This document shows positions 1 through 12,167 of a stretch of 64,000 nucleotides of DNA, in pieces. Position 1 is the first letter of the stretch, and each line of letters starts with the position of its first letter. The stretch comes from Platerodrilus igneus (lineage: Eukaryota > Arthropoda > Insecta > Coleoptera > Lycidae), in the NCBI GenBank assembly GCA_036346225.1, contig JARFIW010000003.1:4396501-4460500 (forward strand). The letters are read 5' to 3'. A program made the position numbers and the translations under genes. The notes under the pieces were generated by a model. That model was given only the letters and a program-made list of their open reading frames with translations, did no database searches and had not been told where the DNA came from.

Positions 1-149
1 CGGTTATTGCAGACACGACAAAAATTTCTTTGGTAGAATAATTTAAGGCTGCAGGAACAAACTCTTGAGTTGCTACCTGTAAGTTACTAGTTTGAATTAT
101 TGTCCCAATTCGTGGAGGAGGACAGTCTGAGGTGGAGATGAATACGTAT

Positions 150-1345
150 GACATATTCGATCATTATTCAAAGAGCTAAGGACAGAAGAAGTTTGATTAC
201 TATTCGAGGGTGTTCGGTAAGTACAAATGTGGACGTTATGGGTGGGACAGAAAGGAAACTTGTGTCCGGATTCACCACATTTCCAGCACTTAATGTTTGA
301 AAAGAAAGCTCCACGAGCAGTATTTGAAATTTTAGTAATAGGGAGTTTTGGGTCTAGCGAAGGGTGAGCAGCAACAGGGAGTAAACTGGTCTGAGAAGCG
401 GGTTTGGTTGAGGCAGGATTAGTAAAAGTAACTACAGAAGTGTTAATCGAAGATGCAGTAGGCGTGTACGCTATGGAAGGTTCCAACAAATTAGAGGTAG
501 TACGAAAAGACGGACTTAATAAAGTGTCGACAGAATACTTACTAAATTATAGTTTTTTCCCCAGAGATAGTAATTGTGCAATAGAGGTAATTTTCACTAG
601 TGCTAAAGAAGATTGATAATACAGGGCTAAATTGCATCGTAGAATCTCCTATTGTTGCGATTCCTATAGGGGAACGAACAGTCGTAAAAATAAACTTTGC
701 ATTGTCGCTATGTACAAGACAATGTTCTCAGTAGGACCTATAGTTTGAGAATTTATTTCGTCCATTATGCGTTTATTGTAATCAACGTCTTTCCAATATG
801 TGAAAGAACTTTGATGTGTTCAAAAGGTTTGTAAAGCTTTCCCCGTAAGTAATTCAGAAGTAAAAAGAAACAGTTGCTGAGTACAAATATTACGAGAAAT
901 GCTGAGTTAGTTTATACATAGTAAAAATTCGGGTACAGATCCTTCACCAGAGAATGAAATATTCAATTTAGTAATAGGATTCCATTTAGGAGAAGCTGTG
1001 GAATTGGTAGCAACGGAAGTATCCATTTTTGGTTCGGAATCTGAAGGAAGATACTGGACTTGCTCAGTAGATGTAGCGGATTCATTGAAAGTTTGTAGAC
1101 TAGAAGCAGGCTACGGAGAAAACTCAGAAAAGGTGACACGCTTAAATTTGTTAACGGTCTTCTCAACATCCGAACGAATGGTTTGTCGAGAAAACAGGAA
1201 TTTATTTTTTATCAGGTCTTCTGCATCGGATTTAGACGCCATCAGTTCACAGCGTCGCCAAGTATGTACCCATAAGGACCGTAAACATGCAAACTTACTA
1301 TCGGTGATATTCCCAAAGAATTTGTCAGAGGATGATCCAAGCTCC
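150..1345 (-). pseudogene. Ty3/gypsy-type Gag relic with CCHC zinc knuckle
   Basis: Reading the minus strand from about 1345 down, a broken frame runs through an N-terminal part (MASKSDAEDL near 1240), a segment around 1000-900 with the Gag-like motif KLNISFSGEGSVPEFL, and a C-terminal zinc knuckle CWKCGESGHKFPFC (C-x2-C-x4-H-x4-C, near 270-310). The last 130 residues (489-97) form one open frame. The rest is broken by several stops (for example near 1110, 890 and 815). Gag would form the particle of an LTR retrotransposon and bind its RNA. Protease and pol should lie left of base 1, outside the window. Spacing and order fit Ty3/gypsy Gag. Clade not resolved. Confidence 0.75.
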
Positions 1346-3099
1346 GTAAGAGGGCGTTAGTTTAATATCCGGGACAAACACACGAGACGATAGTTCATAT
1401 TGCAACTCCGATTTTAGCAGTCTGTTGATATACAATGCCCTTGTAACCATCGTGACACAGAAACAAAAAAATAAATAAATAAAATTAACCCACCAGGAAC
1501 AGTAGAATAAATTATAATATACGCAAATTATGCCTAACCACAAAAACGATTAAATTTAATAAAAACGTAACAAAAGGATTACGTCTTAGAGTTGCACTAA
1601 AATTAACGGGATCAAGTAATTAGTAGTAGGACGCCAGCGGTTTCGGCTGTAATTAGGATTACCAGCAAACACGCAAATCTGATAATCCGTGGGAATACAG
1701 ATAAAAGAAAAAACTCCTATCGAAATGTTACACTAAAAATAAACGGAGATCTAGAACGGGTTCTTACATGGAAATGTGCCGGAACACAACGTAGGGCATA
1801 GACATGAATCAAGGTGGAAACTTAATAAACAAAAATGGGACCACCCGTTAGGTTTGCAAAATTTGTAACGTTGAAACGCACGGGTTAAACAGAAATAGAA
1901 AAGACAGAACGAATCACGATTACGTATGAAAGATAAAGAAAATTTAGAAAGACCGAACTAACTACAAATGCAGCAAAGTGATTATATTCTGCTGGCAGTT
2001 TTCTATGTACGACGTACGCATTTTGCTGTTTAATATATAAATAAAACTAATCAGTAATAAAAAAAATAATGTTTAGATTGTCTTATAAGCAAGCGTGATG
2101 GATTAAAAGTATTAAATGCAGAACAAATTCTAGTGAGCATTTTAAAAACAAAAGTCTTTCGATATAAGTAAAAAGAAGACATAGCAACATTTCACCATGT
2201 GCCATGATACTTATCCTGCATCTATCTCAGCGGAGGTGAAATAGCTACACATCTTGATCTCGCTCATTGATAAAACGTCACATCGGTAGCCAGATTCGTT
2301 GATGTTACAACTATAACTGCACGAGCGGTTTACGCAAAAGGCATTTTGGTTTTGGTAAAAAAACCAATTTGGCCTACGTAGACGAGCAATGCACAGAGAT
2401 ATAAGCTTACCGAAGAAAGCGTGCAATGCTCTCAAATTAACAGCATCAGGAAATAGACAGTATATTTTAGAATGAAATGCGAAATCAAAGTGAGCCCAGT
2501 TTTGGGAACGATCTAATAATCGATTGAAATATTAGAATAACACGTATCAAAGATCATCTCTAAAGTATTTGTAATGCATAAAAAAACCGATAAACTCGAA
2601 TACAATTGATTTTGTTAAGAAGATTTATGCTATTCAAATTTTTTTATATTACTACTCATAAAGGAAGCGAACATATTCTTTCAAAAAGCATAGATTGTAG
2701 ATAACCGAGTACATTTGCGGCTTTATATCAAATAATAAAGATAAATTGAAGTACTTTGACTTAAATTAAATGCACTAATAACATTCTACAGCGTATTGAA
2801 CAAGTACTTGTTTTAATTGTATTACAACGAGTTTCACTCAAACAAATCGATTTACTATACCATAAAGCGTGATCAGGAGCGTCTCCTGTAACATGAAATT
2901 ACACAAAATATCGAAGCGGAAGCGTGAAAATATTTAAAAAGAATCCTAAATCAAATAAAAATATTTATCAGGGTAACAAATTGTCTGTGTATTTCTTACA
3001 GGAGGAAAATAAGGTTTGCACGTGTATTTCTTATGGGACTGAGTTTTTATGCTTTAGGAACATTTTCCTACATAATAGTTAATAATCTCGGAACTGTAT
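1346..3099. other. AT-rich stretch without recognised gene
   Basis: No coding region is recognised. The 5' leader or LTR belonging to the Gag relic should lie here, but no LTR end or primer site is evident. A 74-codon minus-strand ORF (2435-2211) carries cysteines spaced C-x4-C-x3-C-x8-C and has a splice-donor-like GTAAGC in its 5' part. It is reported only as a weak lead. Confidence 0.4.
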
Positions 3100-3510
3100 G
3101 CATAGAATATTAATTCGCGTAGATGAAGTTTTAAATACAAGTTATTATTTAAATTAACGCAGATTATTTAAAATATATTGTTTGATGGCCCGTGCTATTA
3201 TAACCTACAAAATAAAAATGTTAGACAGTCATAGTAGTAGAATTCATATTTGGAAATTAAATTAAAGACAACGCTTTAATTTAGATGTTTATTCGATTTT
3301 TGTACTATGGAAAAACGATAAGCAAATTGGCTTTAGTTAGATAGAAACTACTAAATTCTGGACAGACAAAATCATTTAAAAATTATTTTGTATATGTCCA
3401 ACATTTTTATAAAGTAATTAATTGTTAGAGGAAAATTGATACTACCTGCAATATTCTCAATTACATTTAGGACTTTAACTTTATATTGAATTACTAACGG
3501 AAATATAATG
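3100..3510 (+). repeat. Diverged copy of the right end of the long-TIR element
   Basis: The stretches near 3110-3165 and 3215-3300 align in the same orientation with 9245-9300 and 9365-9440, the outer right arm of the element at 4250-9430. Shared words include GAAGT-TTAAATACAA, GTAGAATTC and the GATGT-GTTTAT end. Weak similarity continues past 9430 (about 3440-3490 against 9560-9620), so the true repeat may be longer than the arm. It is clearly older than the arms of the main copy. Confidence 0.5.
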
Positions 3511-3554
3511 CACTCTAAGATAAGCTAGCATACTAATAGACCAGGGTTGAAGCC

Positions 3555-4249
3555 TTTGAAAATGGTAAAAAGTGGAAAAAATAATAGTAGGATGAAACCT
3601 ATTGGAAAAGGAAGAGAATATAACAAAAATGAAAGGAAAAATAATTTACGGGCGATCTGAGGTCGGGAAGTGGAAGGGGGTTAGTTTTTAAGGGTAGAAA
3701 ACGGTTTATCTCGATTTCCGGCAAAACTACAAGTCCTATGGAAAAAAGCTAAATGGCAAAGTTGTAGGTAATAAAAGGATCTATAACTTTTGAACTTACA
3801 CTTTTTTTACATAACCTCAAAATTTATGTAAAAAATTTAAATTACCAAGTTTTTGATTCTTATTTCTGTCTTTTACAAAAAAATTTCTTTTTTTCACGAA
3901 ATTTAGGGAAAACGTACCTTTTTATATACTAAACACACGAATTTTTTTGATTTAAAATAATTATGTTTTCACCTTATTTTGACTTTCTGATGGTGTAAAA
4001 ATATATACTCTTATGATAAATGTTCGCAAAAATTGCAAAGAAACGAAAAAAACTCGAATCCAAAATTTTTTTTATCATTATGTACAATTTTGAGCTATTT
4101 ATTAAAATTTATACTTTAATTACTCGAAAAACGTAAGATTCCATGTTACATTGATAAACAAAAAATTACAAATCCATAAAAACCTAAAGATTGCAAAAAC
4201 CTGAGAAAATAGTTGTTCTAAATATAATTAAAGGTAGGATTTAAAGGAG
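3555..4249 (+). repeat. Partial inner-arm copy of the long-TIR element
   Basis: Direct repeat of 5024-5700, sharing the start at AATAGTAGGATGAAAC and the block containing TTTACGGGCGATCTGAGGTCG. It also keeps about 90 bases (4160-4249) that match the reverse complement of 7850-7930, which the left arm at 5700 has lost. It stops exactly where the outer end of the 4250-9430 copy begins. This suggests the newer copy inserted into, or recombined with, an older one. Confidence 0.7.
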
Positions 4250-5700
4250 ATCCAAATTTGAAGTGTTGTTTTTAATTTAAATTTCCAACTAAGAATTCTA
4301 CGACTAGGATTGTTTATCGTCTTCATACAGTACATATTGAATGGTGCGTGATAATTTCAGTATAATTTGTATTTAATACTTCATTCACGTCAAATAGTAT
4401 ACAACGTATGTAGTCTAGCCCTTTTTATTTTTCATGATTTTCCGTCGTATAAAGCCAAAATCCGGAGTAAAATTATTAAAAAATTTTTTTATGTATTTTT
4501 TAACAAGGAGAAGCTCGGAAAAATCGGAAGACTCGATCTGAATATTTAGCAACCTTTGGACGTATCGTCGTTGGTGTTGTGGATTTTAAATGCATTATTA
4601 TTTTTAATATAGGTCCATCTCAAGGTAAGAATTCCTACTAAAATGTAAGAGTTATTAGAAAAGGCGGCAAATGTTTATCCTTATGGTGTTTTACGCCTCT
4701 TCCCCCTTGTACTTTTAACTTGAGCTCTGGCTACTACATATTGATTCTATAAAGTCGACACTGTGGATTTTATAACTTGCATATTTTTTGATTCAAGAAC
4801 AAGCTCCTGCTTCTGCAAAGGATCAAAAAGCCCATATTTTAAATCCATTTTTTCTGGAAATTTAGGTGAATTTCGAGCTATAGTCAGTATTTATGCAGTA
4901 TCAAACCCAAAACGCTTGGAAAAAAATTAATAGACTTTTAAAAAATGTATTTTTAAATCGCGTGCAGTTTATATGTCTTTTATCGTTTATAGACCAAGAT
5001 CTAAAATTTTTGAAACGAAAACAAACAATAGTAGGATGAAACTCATTGGAAAAGGAAGAGAATATAATAAAAATAAAAGGAAAAATAATTTACGGGCGAT
5101 CTGAGGTCGAGAAGTGGAAGGGGGTAGTTTTTAAGGGTAGAAAACAGTTTATCTCGATTTCCGGCAAAACTACAAGTCCTATAGAAAAATGTTAAATGGC
5201 AAAGTTGTAGGTAATAAAAGGATCTACAACTTTCGTTAACACTTTTTACATATAACCTCAAATTTTATGTGAAAAATTCAAACAACCAAGTTTTTGTTTT
5301 TTTATTTTTCTTTTGCAAAAAAATTTCTTTTTTTCGCGAAATTTAGTGGAAACGTACCTTTTTATATCCCAAATACACTGTAATTTTTTTGATTTAAAAT
5401 ATTTATTTTTCACCTTATTTTGACTTAATTTCGAAAAACCACCCTAATTTTCAATTTGCTTTTTTAAAATAATCGGTGGGCTTTTTGTTTGTTGAAATCT
5501 CTACTTTCTGATGGTGTAAAAAATATTCATTACTATGGTAAATGTTCGCAAAAAATGCAAAGAAACGAAAACAACTCGAATCCGAAACTTTTTTTCTATC
5601 ATTATGTACAGTTTTGAGCTATTTATTAAAATTTATACTTTAATTACTCGAAAAACGTAAGATTCCATGTTACATTAATAAACAAAAAATTACAAGTCGA
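4250..5700 (+). repeat. Left arm of long inverted repeat
   Basis: Pairs with 7930-9430 in inverted orientation. The short ORF 4367-4549 lies wholly inside this arm and is not considered a gene. Confidence 0.75.
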
Positions 5701-5889
5701 AATATACTACTATAAATTAACAACCAAATAAGTTAAGAAAGTTATTATTTAATAAGACATTTACAATATTTTGAGAAAGTTGTAGAATCTTCTTTAAATT
5801 ATATGCGTAGATATCTATTTATTGCTATTTTAAGATAACTTATATACCTGTGTGAACAACGAAAAATTTGAGGCCATCAAAAGGTATTT

Positions 5890-7663
5890 CATACAGAAGT
5901 GGGGAAGGGGCTAGGTTGGTCTGATAACATGATGTCAGTTTTTCTGGAATTATTGGCAGTAATTCTGTAAATTGCTACGAAGCGTATGAAGAAGGAAAGG
6001 AATTTTTGCAAGCTGTTGTTGGAATGAATTTTGGCAGTGTCAAATTTAAAAGAAAAAACAAAGTCTTATCTTTAAAAACGGTTCAATCTTCCGTTAAAGT
6101 AAACGGAGATATTATAGCCATCGATCCATTATTGCTATTTCAAAGAATATCGTTAACGATCGACAGTAAAAGAAGATGGAAACTTATTTGCAATACGAGC
6201 TTGCGCCTGTTCCATTGTCACCTTTACAGAAAATGGTTTCAGGAAAAATGTTAAATCTCAACTTTACGAATTATTTGTGAGGTCGAATGGACCAACGCAT
6301 TCTGACGGCATTGTGCATGTCGCCGACGGTGGATTTTTACTGCACAAAGTAATTTGGCAGAAAAATGAAACGGTGGAAGAGATCATGAATAAATATTTGC
6401 GCTATGTACAAAAACATTACGCAGCAAGCAGCTATATCGTTTTTGATGGGTACCCCGAAATTGCAAAATCAGTTACTGTGACAACCGTACCAGCAGCTAA
6501 TTCAACTAAAAGAGAAGAACGTAATCGTAGAAAAACCTCACACAATATTCCAGAGTTCAATTATTAAAACCATACAAAAATACCATTTTTGCAAGAAACA
6601 TTTTTATCTAACGAGAAAAACAAGGACAAAATAATAATAACTTTAATGAAAAGATTACAGTCACAAGGGGTTTCCTGTAAACAATGCTGATGTTGACATA
6701 ACTAAGATCTCAATAGAAATTGCCAGAGATACTAATAAAACTGTCATTGTTGTGGGTTAAGATATTGATCTCTTGGTCCTTTTGAATCAATTAAATTCAA
6801 ATAATCATGACGTTTATTTTCTGAAGACAGGTTCTGGAAATGTAAAAGATCTAGTTTTCACGTCTAATAGTTTCAAATATGAATCCTTCAAAAACATCGT
6901 TGCGTTTCTGCATGGTTTTTCTGGCTGCGATACAACATCTGGATTTGCCGGAAAAGGAAAGAAAAGTATCGTAGATTCATTATTAGACGATAAAAATTTG
7001 TCAAATTTAGCCATTTTTTTTTTAAATAAAGATGTAAACAAAGAAGATATCGAAAAAAATGGATTACAATTAATCAAGTCTATTAATAAATGTCAAAATG
7101 GTAATATAGCACTGAATCAATTAAGATTTCGAAAATATCAATTGGAAAAAATTAAATCATCTTTCATATTGGCAAATCTCCCACCCACAGAAGGTGCAGC
7201 AAAACAACATTGTTATAGGGCATATTATCAGCTTCAAACTTGGCTGGGTAACGAACTGAGAGCGACAGATTGGGGCTGGAAGCAACATCAACGGGGCATT
7301 ATTCCCAAATTTACAGAAAAGGAATTAATTCCGCAAATATTGCTTAAAACTATTTGCTGCAGCTGTGAAACTGGATGTAACAGTTTAAAATGTGGCTGCT
7401 GAAAACATGGTTTAAAATGCACAAATTCATGCTGGAATTGTCATGGTTCTGAAATATGCTCCAATGTGAAAGAAAAAAGCTACGAGAAAATTAATGATTC
7501 AGATGAAATTGTGGAAGAAGAACCACTGCAGACTGGAAATAATATTGAAGACGAAGACGGTGATGGTTTTGAAGATTTCGAAGATCTACTAGAATTGGGA
7601 AGGTTTGTCGAATCTAACGATCAAGAAAAGCCATCAACGAGACAAAAACTAATGGATAAGTGA
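5890..7663 (+). pseudogene. Decayed element-encoded gene with Cys-rich CXC-like C-terminus
   Basis: Four frame-broken pieces in order. 6006-6254 holds IDPLLLFQRI. 6277-6567 holds VADGGFLLHK and YIVFDGY. About 6690-7402 holds an acidic GxDIDLLVLL strand and the block FLHGFSGCDTTSGF, then LPPTEGAAKQHCYRAYYQ and TDWGWKQH. About 7345-7660 holds a Cys-rich run, CCSCETGC and CGC, then more cysteines and an acidic tail. In-frame stops occur inside the acidic strand (near 6758) and inside the Cys run (near 7401), with frameshifts between pieces. I know this architecture as an uncharacterised multicopy insect family. The VFDGY and DxDLLVLL strands resemble a PIN-like nuclease fold and the tail resembles a tesmin/TSO1 CXC motif. 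Function is inferred, not shown. Its position between the inverted arms suggests it was the mobility gene. Confidence 0.65.
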
Positions 7664-7859
7664 TAAGAATTCAAGATAAGGTATTTATAAGTGACAAGAT
7701 TAATGTATTCGAAAATATTATAATAAATAACGTAATCAGTATCAAGTATCAAAATTCAGTAGTGCGTTTTACGTGTATATTTACATATGATGAGATTTTG
7801 TATAATTAGCATTTAATAAATCAACTTTTTTACTGGAAAAATAGCAGCATTCACAGTTT

Positions 7860-9430
7860 TTAGACGAAATCCCCTTTAAATCCTATCTTTAATTATATTT
7901 AGAACAACTATTTTCTCAGGTTTTTGCAATCTTTGTTTTATGGATTTTTTGTTTATCAATGTAACATAGAATCGTACGTTTTCGAGTAATTAAAGTATAA
8001 ATTTTAATAAATAGCTCAAAATTGTACATAATGATAAAAAAAATAATTTTTAATTCGAGTTTTTTTCGTTTCTTTACATATTTTGCGAACATTTACCATA
8101 GTAATGTATATTTTTTTGCACCATCAGAAAGTAGAGATTTCAACGAACAAAAAGCCCACCGACTTTTTAAAAAAGCAGATATTTTGACGTGGGAATTTTC
8201 AATTGAAAATTAGGGTGATTTTTCGATATTAAGTCAAACTTAGGTGAAAAAATAAATATTTTAAATAAAAAAAAATACAGTGTGTTTTGGAATATAACAA
8301 GGTATATTTTCACCAAATTTCGTGAAAAAAGAAATTTTTTTGTAAAAGATAAAAATAAAAAACCAAAAACTTGTTTATTTAAATTTTTCACATAAATTTT
8401 GAGGTTATGTGAAAAAGTGTTAACACAAGAGTTATAGATCTTTTTACTACCTACAATTTTGCTATTTAACTTTTTTTTATAAGACTTGTAGTTTTGACGG
8501 AAATCGAGATAAACCGTTTTCTACCCTTAAAAACTGACCCCGACCTCAGATCGCCTGTAAATTATTTTTCCTTTTATTTCTGTTATATTCTCTTCCTTTT
8601 GCAATGAGTTTCATCTTACTATTGTTTTTTTTCGTTTCAAAAATTTTCGACCCTGGGATATAAACGATAAAGAACATATAAACTGCACGCGATTTAAATA
8701 TACATTTTTTAAAAGTCTATTAATTTTTTTTCAAGCGTTTTGGGTTTGATACTGCATAAATACTGACGATAGCTATAAATTCATCTAAATTTTCAGAAAA
8801 AATGGGTTTAAAATATGTGATTTTTGATTCTTTGCAGAAGCAGGAGCTTGTTGTTGAATAAAAAATATGCAAGTTATAAAATCCACAGTGCCGACTTTAT
8901 AGAATCAATATGTACTACTCACGGCTCAAGTTAAAAATACAAAGGGCAAGGAGCGTAAAACACCATAGGGATAAACATTCGCGGCCTTTTCTAATAACTC
9001 CTACATTTTAGTAGGAATTCTTACCTTGAGATGGACCTATATTAAAAATGATAATGTACTTAAAATTCACAGCACCAACGACGATACGTCCAACGGTTGC
9101 TAAATATTCAGATCGAGTCACGATTTTTTCCGAATTTCTCCATGTTAAAAAATACATAAAAAAATTTTTTCTATAATTTTACTCCGAATTTTGGCTTTAT
9201 ACGACGGAAAATCATGAAAATTAAAAGGTTGAGACTACATACGTTGTATACTATTTGACGTGAATGAAGTATTAAATACAAATTATACTGAAATTAACAC
9301 GCACCATTCAATACGTACTGTATGAAGTCCCTTCTATTAAAATTTACATAATGAAAAGAACGATAAACAATCCTAGTTGTAGAATTCTTAGTTGGAAATT
9401 TAAATTAAAAACAACACTTCAAACTTGGAT
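7860..9430 (-). repeat. Right arm of long inverted repeat
   Basis: Reverse complement of 4250-5700, plus an inner ~90 base extension (7850-7930) that matches 4160-4249 instead. The ORFs 8022-8213 and 8391-8167 lie inside it and are dismissed. Confidence 0.75.
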
Positions 9431-10984
9431 GTGTTTATCCAAACTTTATTCCTCTTGAAGTGCTAAGCAAAAATTTCAGAATGGCTCAAGTTAGTAATTA
9501 TTAATTTCAGAACTGAAAAATAACTCCTGTGTGCGAGGCTTACATTTGTGTAAACTATTTAAATAGTAACTGAAAAATGAATGCTGCCTACCGTATTCCC
9601 AATTAAATCATGAATTGACTGTGATATTACATAAATGGCGGAAGTGTAGCCTAATTTGGTTTACAGACGATACAAAACATTAGTAACATACGCGATTTAT
9701 ACAAAAATTTAAAAAGTGCATGATTTTTTGCCAACAGTCACAGGAATTTAATACAAAATTTGTCTTACCTGCTGAACGTTGGTTCGAGCTAATACAGGAG
9801 CACCCCAAAGACAATACCATACTACAACAACAAATGCAAAATATTGTTTCATTTTACAATTGCGAGCCTTCACTCAAAAATAGTGTAAAACCGAATGTTA
9901 CCTTTGGAAGCCAAATATATACCATACCAGCTCTTTTCTACGGTTACTCAGGGTCAATCTTTAACCCTGAATTTCCATATTACTGCATAAAAAACTAAGT
10001 TAAGACGTGCTGCTATTTTATTTTATTTTAAATTCAGTTTCTAGTAACGATAAATAACATAAAGTACAAGGCATTACATGATTTTTATCTTTTGGTGTGC
10101 GTTCGTTTGAGATTTGCAAATAAACCGAAGGGCATCTTCAAACGTACAAAGCATCTTAAGACGAAAACGACAAGCTATGTCCTGGATATTTATTATAATA
10201 TTATCTGAAAATGCTTGTAAGGCATAATTTATACGTTTGTAGCTTAGATTAGGTATAATTGTTTAAAATATTATTCATAGTTTAACATTTAGACCTTAAC
10301 AAATAACAACTAACTATAGATTAGGTTCAACAGCATCCTTTTAAATTATGGTTTCGTTTTTTCTTTGATATTTTAAAATAAGTGGGATGCTGCAAATAAA
10401 AAAAATTTCTCAATACTTTGTATTCAAAAGAAGTACAAAACGCAGAGCTTGCTTGAAGAATTTGTTCAGAATACAGAAGTCTTAAACAAAATGCACCATA
10501 GACTAAAATAGTTAAGGCGAATTTTAGCATAAATAGTTCTTTAACCCCAAACCCGGGAGCATAGAATTTTAGGCAACCTTAGAAAAGAAACCGGAACTAT
10601 TTGATTGAATTTATGAAATAGTGTTATTGCCATCATCAAAAAAACCCACTGTATTTAATGTTTAATAGCGGCGTTCAAAGTTTATAATTTATGATAATCC
10701 ATTATTCATCATTTCACGCCATATATCATGGGTTCTCATACTAGAAAATGGGACCATTGATACAATCAATTTTGTATTAAAATAAGAAGTGTAACATGAA
10801 CCAAGATGCATTTAAATACAACGATGCATGAATTTGGCATTGCAACGTGTAGATTAAGAAAGTCGGGTGCCGTGCTTACGACGAATAAAAAGGTCCTAAC
10901 TAAAATATAAAACATATTACAATTATGTTCATAAGTGAAATAAACAAAAGCAAAACAAAAGAACAACAATTATAGTCGAATAAA
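9431..10984. other. AT-rich stretch without recognised gene
   Basis: No family recognised. A 92-codon plus-strand ORF (9720-9998) has no motif I can place. The minus-strand ORFs 10530-10327 and 10969-10766 are low-complexity hydrophobic frames typical of AT-rich DNA. Confidence 0.4.
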
Positions 10985-11460
10985 TACGTATGGTTCCGGG
11001 TTGGGGCCGTGTTATTTTATAAACTAAGGTCGACGTTTTGCCCACTTTTGCAAGGAGCTTAATCAGGACAAGAAAACAAAATAAATAATAAAAACAAATA
11101 ATAATAAAAATAGGAATGATATTAAGTAGACAAGTTAAAGTGTAAAGAGTATGTAAAGTTACTTTTAAACTAGCAGACTCACTAGCCCGTTTAACCCAAA
11201 AGGTGTGTTGTGTCAAAGTAACTGGTAAAAGTAGCGAAAGTGGTAGTTTATTTATGGTGAGAACTTGATGCATGACTGATCATGTATAGTGAGGAGTGTC
11301 GTAGCGGATCAGTAAACGTCGCGGTTCTGATTTCGTGAACATAAGCTTGTTTTCCAAATGGGAGAAAAGTAGTAGCTATCATCTTTGTGTAGATTGTTAG
11401 AATTTTTAGTGATTTCTCCTGATTCTCTGATTTTTCTATTATAGAAAAATGAAATTCTGG
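10985..11460 (-). repeat. Penelope pLTR copy A (downstream end)
   Basis: Matches 13800-14290 in the same orientation and 15486-15925 in inverse orientation. It contains a hammerhead-like core at 11027-11072. Confidence 0.8.
11027..11072 (-). ncRNA. Decayed hammerhead ribozyme core, copy A
   Basis: On the minus strand the pLTR reads CCTGATTAAGCTCC, a TTGCAAAA loop region, GTGGGC, then AAAACGTCGACC. This follows the hammerhead order CUGAUGA - helix II - GAAAC - GUC. Two core changes are visible: CTGATGA is CTGATTA and CGAAAC is CAAAAC. Cleavage activity is therefore unlikely. Confidence 0.65.
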
Positions 11461-11756
11461 CAATTAGTTTCGTCTTGTCAACGTTAATGGTATGGCCTGG
11501 TGTTCGGCCACCGCTTAACGATTGTACTGGCTTGTTCTTAAGCATCGCTTATGCTCGTTTAGTTTAGTCTGTACTGACCGTCCTGTTTCTCCTATGTATA
11601 CTAAACCGCAGCTGCAAGGTATACTATATACACCTGGGGCTTTAAAGATTTCTCGGAATCTTTTGGGGTTGGTAATATTTGTGAAATTTTATTATTGGGC
11701 TTATAGATTGTATTGATGTTCTTTTTACGTAGAATTTTGCCAATTCGGTCTGTCAC

Positions 11757-11760
<4 letters not shown>

Positions 11761-11800
<40 letters not shown>
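11761..11800. repeat. (AT)20 microsatellite inside Penelope relic
   Basis: Forty bases of perfect TA repeat. The equivalent site in the neighbouring copy (near 14567) has only GTGTATATATGG, so the tract expanded after the copies parted. Confidence 0.95.
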
Positions 11801-11803
<3 letters not shown>

Positions 11804-12050
11804 GGATTGTTAAAGATCGTGTATCGGGATTACAGCGTGGTTTGAGGGTTTGTGTCGGATGCAGATGCCGGTTTATTACTCTGCCGATATCTGAATTGCG
11901 ATAGCCGTTTTTTACAAGACTAGGTTTTAGATGTGTCAGTTGATTGGATAGATATTCTGGTTGTGAAATCTTAGTTGCATGGTGGACTAGAGAGTTGATT
12001 CCCGATGATTTTTGTGACGGATGATGATATGACGACGCATGTAAGTATCT

Positions 12051-12167
<117 letters not shown>

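Larger units (their letters stand above)
4250..9430 (+). mobile_element. Long-terminal-inverted-repeat element, decayed
   Basis: About 5.2 kb flanked by inverted arms of roughly 1.45-1.57 kb: 4250-5700 reads as the reverse complement of 9430-7930. Outermost paired bases are ATCCAA-TTTGAAGTG on the left and CACTTCAAACTTGGAT on the right. The arms differ by many substitutions and small gaps. The interior holds one decayed plus-strand gene with a CXC-like C-terminus. No target-site duplication was found at the arm ends, and similarity to 3100-3510 runs past 9430, so the termini are provisional. The class of DNA transposon is not assigned; the structure and the single gene are what the sequence shows. 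Confidence 0.65.

Noticed and set aside
4367..4549. 60-codon ORF in the inverted-repeat arm
   Set aside because: Lies inside a terminal repeat and is broken in the matching arm.
6814..7077. Minus-strand ORF of 87 codons
   Set aside because: Shadow of the plus-strand CXC-tailed gene.
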